A stretch of DNA of 5,962 nucleotides from Dehalococcoidia bacterium. GTDB lineage: Bacteria; Chloroflexota; Dehalococcoidia; DSTF01; JALHUB01. The position numbers and the translations under genes were made by a program. The notes beneath the pieces were generated by a model that did no database searches, had not been told where the DNA came from, and saw only the letters and a program-made list of their open reading frames with translations. Shown piece by piece: positions 5,268-5,962 of this stretch; position 1 is the stretch's first letter; every line of letters begins with the position of its first letter. Location of the stretch: contig JALHUB010000112.1 of the NCBI GenBank assembly GCA_022865685.1, positions 1 through 5,962 on the forward strand. Direction: 5' to 3'.

Positions 5268-5962
5268 ATGACCGACTCGACGTTCCGTGACGTCCTCTAT
5301 CAGAAGCACCATCGCGTCCAGGGAGCCGCCTGGATCACGATCAACCGGCCCGACGCCATGAACTCGTTCACCGGCGATACCCTGGCGGAGCTGCGCCGCG
5401 CCGTCGACGACGCGAATGCGGACGATAGCGTCGGCGTGATTGTGCTCACGGGAGCGGGCGACCGCGCTTTCTGCGCCGGCGGCGACGTCAAGTGGCTGGC
5501 CGAGATTCAGCAGGAGGGCAGTTGGGGCAGCGCCGACTTCGACCCGCATGCCGGCATCGAAGACTGCCTGAAGCCGACGATCGCCCGCGTGAACGGCCAT
5601 GCCGTCGGCGGCGGCAACCACCTGGCCTACTTCTGCGACCTGACGATAGCCGCGGAGCACGCCACGTTTCGACAGGTCGGACCGCGGGTCGGCAGCCCGG
5701 CGTCGGGGCATTGGGTGACCTACCTGACGCAGGTCGTCGGGCAGAAACGGGCGCGGGAGATATGGATGCTCTGCCGAACCTACTCGGCGCAGGAGGCGCT
5801 GGCGATGGGGCTGGTGAACGCCGTCGTGCCGAAGGACAGGCTCGACGAAGAGGTCGACCAGTGGTGCCGCGAGCTGATGGCGAAGAGCCCTAGCTGTCTG
5901 AAGATCCTCAAGGCCAACTTCCGCTCTGTCTACGACCCGCTCCGCGAAGGCTCCCTGCGCGA
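5268..5962 (+). CDS. Crotonase-fold enzyme, MenB/BadI-like; C-terminus cut by window edge
   Basis: This is an acyl-CoA-processing enzyme of the enoyl-CoA hydratase/isomerase superfamily, with 231 residues visible out of a usual 260-280. Oxyanion-hole segments are F-C-A-G-G-D (68-73) and V-G-G-G-N (113-117). Several stretches look more like MenB (dihydroxynaphthoyl-CoA synthase) and BadI (2-ketocyclohexanecarboxyl-CoA hydrolase) than general hydratases: G-A-G-D-R-A-F-C, F-R-Q-V-G-P-R-V-G-S (134-143), V-V-G-Q-K-R-A-R-E-I-W (156-166) and A-M-G-L-V-N-A-V-V-P (179-188). In both families G-S is followed by x-D-x-G-Y. Here it reads G-S-P-A-S-G-H, so the Asp and Tyr are apparently replaced by Ala145 and His148, and the exact reaction may differ. 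BadI-type ring opening would suit an anaerobic degradation locus, but a plain hydratase/isomerase or decarboxylase role remains possible. The C-terminal residues that contribute to the MenB active site lie outside the window. Confidence 0.92.
   Translation, partial: MTDSTFRDVLYQKHHRVQGAAWITINRPDAMNSFTGDTLAELRRAVDDANADDSVGVIVLTGAGDRAFCAGGDVKWLAEIQQEGSWGSADFDPHAGIEDCLKPTIARVNGHAVGGGNHLAYFCDLTIAAEHATFRQVGPRVGSPASGHWVTYLTQVVGQKRAREIWMLCRTYSAQEALAMGLVNAVVPKDRLDEEVDQWCRELMAKSPSCLKILKANFRSVYDPLREGSLR

Noticed and set aside
5244..5711. Minus-strand open frame (155 codons) opposite the crotonase gene
   Set aside because: The plus strand encodes clear crotonase motifs here; the antisense frame shows no domain.
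5492..5893. Second plus-strand frame inside the crotonase gene
   Set aside because: It overlaps the conserved crotonase frame and gives an Arg/Gly-rich translation without family features.
5268..5962. Firm naming as menB or badI
   Set aside because: The family resemblance is good, but the Asp/Tyr signature is not conserved and the C-terminus is missing, so no symbol is assigned.

Overview
The window is GC-rich, densely coding bacterial DNA with two gene groups that diverge from a regulatory gap of about 200 bp (4436-4632). The central gene is a glycyl radical enzyme (GRE) with a dedicated radical-SAM activase. The radical is oxygen-sensitive, so this points to an anaerobe or a facultative organism. 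High GC and the overall gene mix would fit a Chloroflexota (Dehalococcoidia-like) or deltaproteobacterial-type genome. That assignment is a guess: no RNA gene or phylogenetic marker is present.

Leftward (minus-strand) group, in transcription order: a 996-residue GRE (4435-1445), its activating enzyme (1439-519, only 5 nt after the GRE stop), and a LysE/RhtB-type small-molecule exporter (from about 482, running off the left edge). The gaps are 5 nt and about 36 nt with no terminator-like hairpin, so they look like one operon. The GRE carries the catalytic Cys in a G-C-V-E-P motif and the radical Gly in R-I-S-G-Y-N-A-Y-F. Ahead of the catalytic domain is an extra N-terminal region of about 190 residues that reads as an SCP2-type (sterol carrier protein 2) lipid/acyl-CoA-binding domain. 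That domain pairing is the most unusual point in the window.

Rightward (plus-strand) group: a two-half membrane protein with DUF4389-like signatures (4633-5217), then, after 50 nt and a strong Shine-Dalgarno site, a crotonase-fold enzyme most like MenB/BadI (5268 to the right edge, C-terminus missing). BadI-type enzymes open the ring of cyclic 2-keto acyl-CoAs in anaerobic aromatic/alicyclic degradation. The Asp and Tyr typical of MenB/BadI appear to be replaced here.

The divergent gap holds a good sigma70-like promoter for the rightward group, with an imperfect palindrome over its spacer and -10. It also holds a perfect 12-bp palindrome and smaller dyads on the GRE side.

Working inference: this is an anaerobic catabolic or modification locus for a hydrophobic or CoA-linked compound. 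The SCP2-fused GRE would do the radical step, a crotonase enzyme would process a CoA intermediate, and the two membrane proteins would handle transport or envelope functions. The substrate cannot be read from the sequence. No tRNA, rRNA, CRISPR, insertion sequence or integration site was seen.
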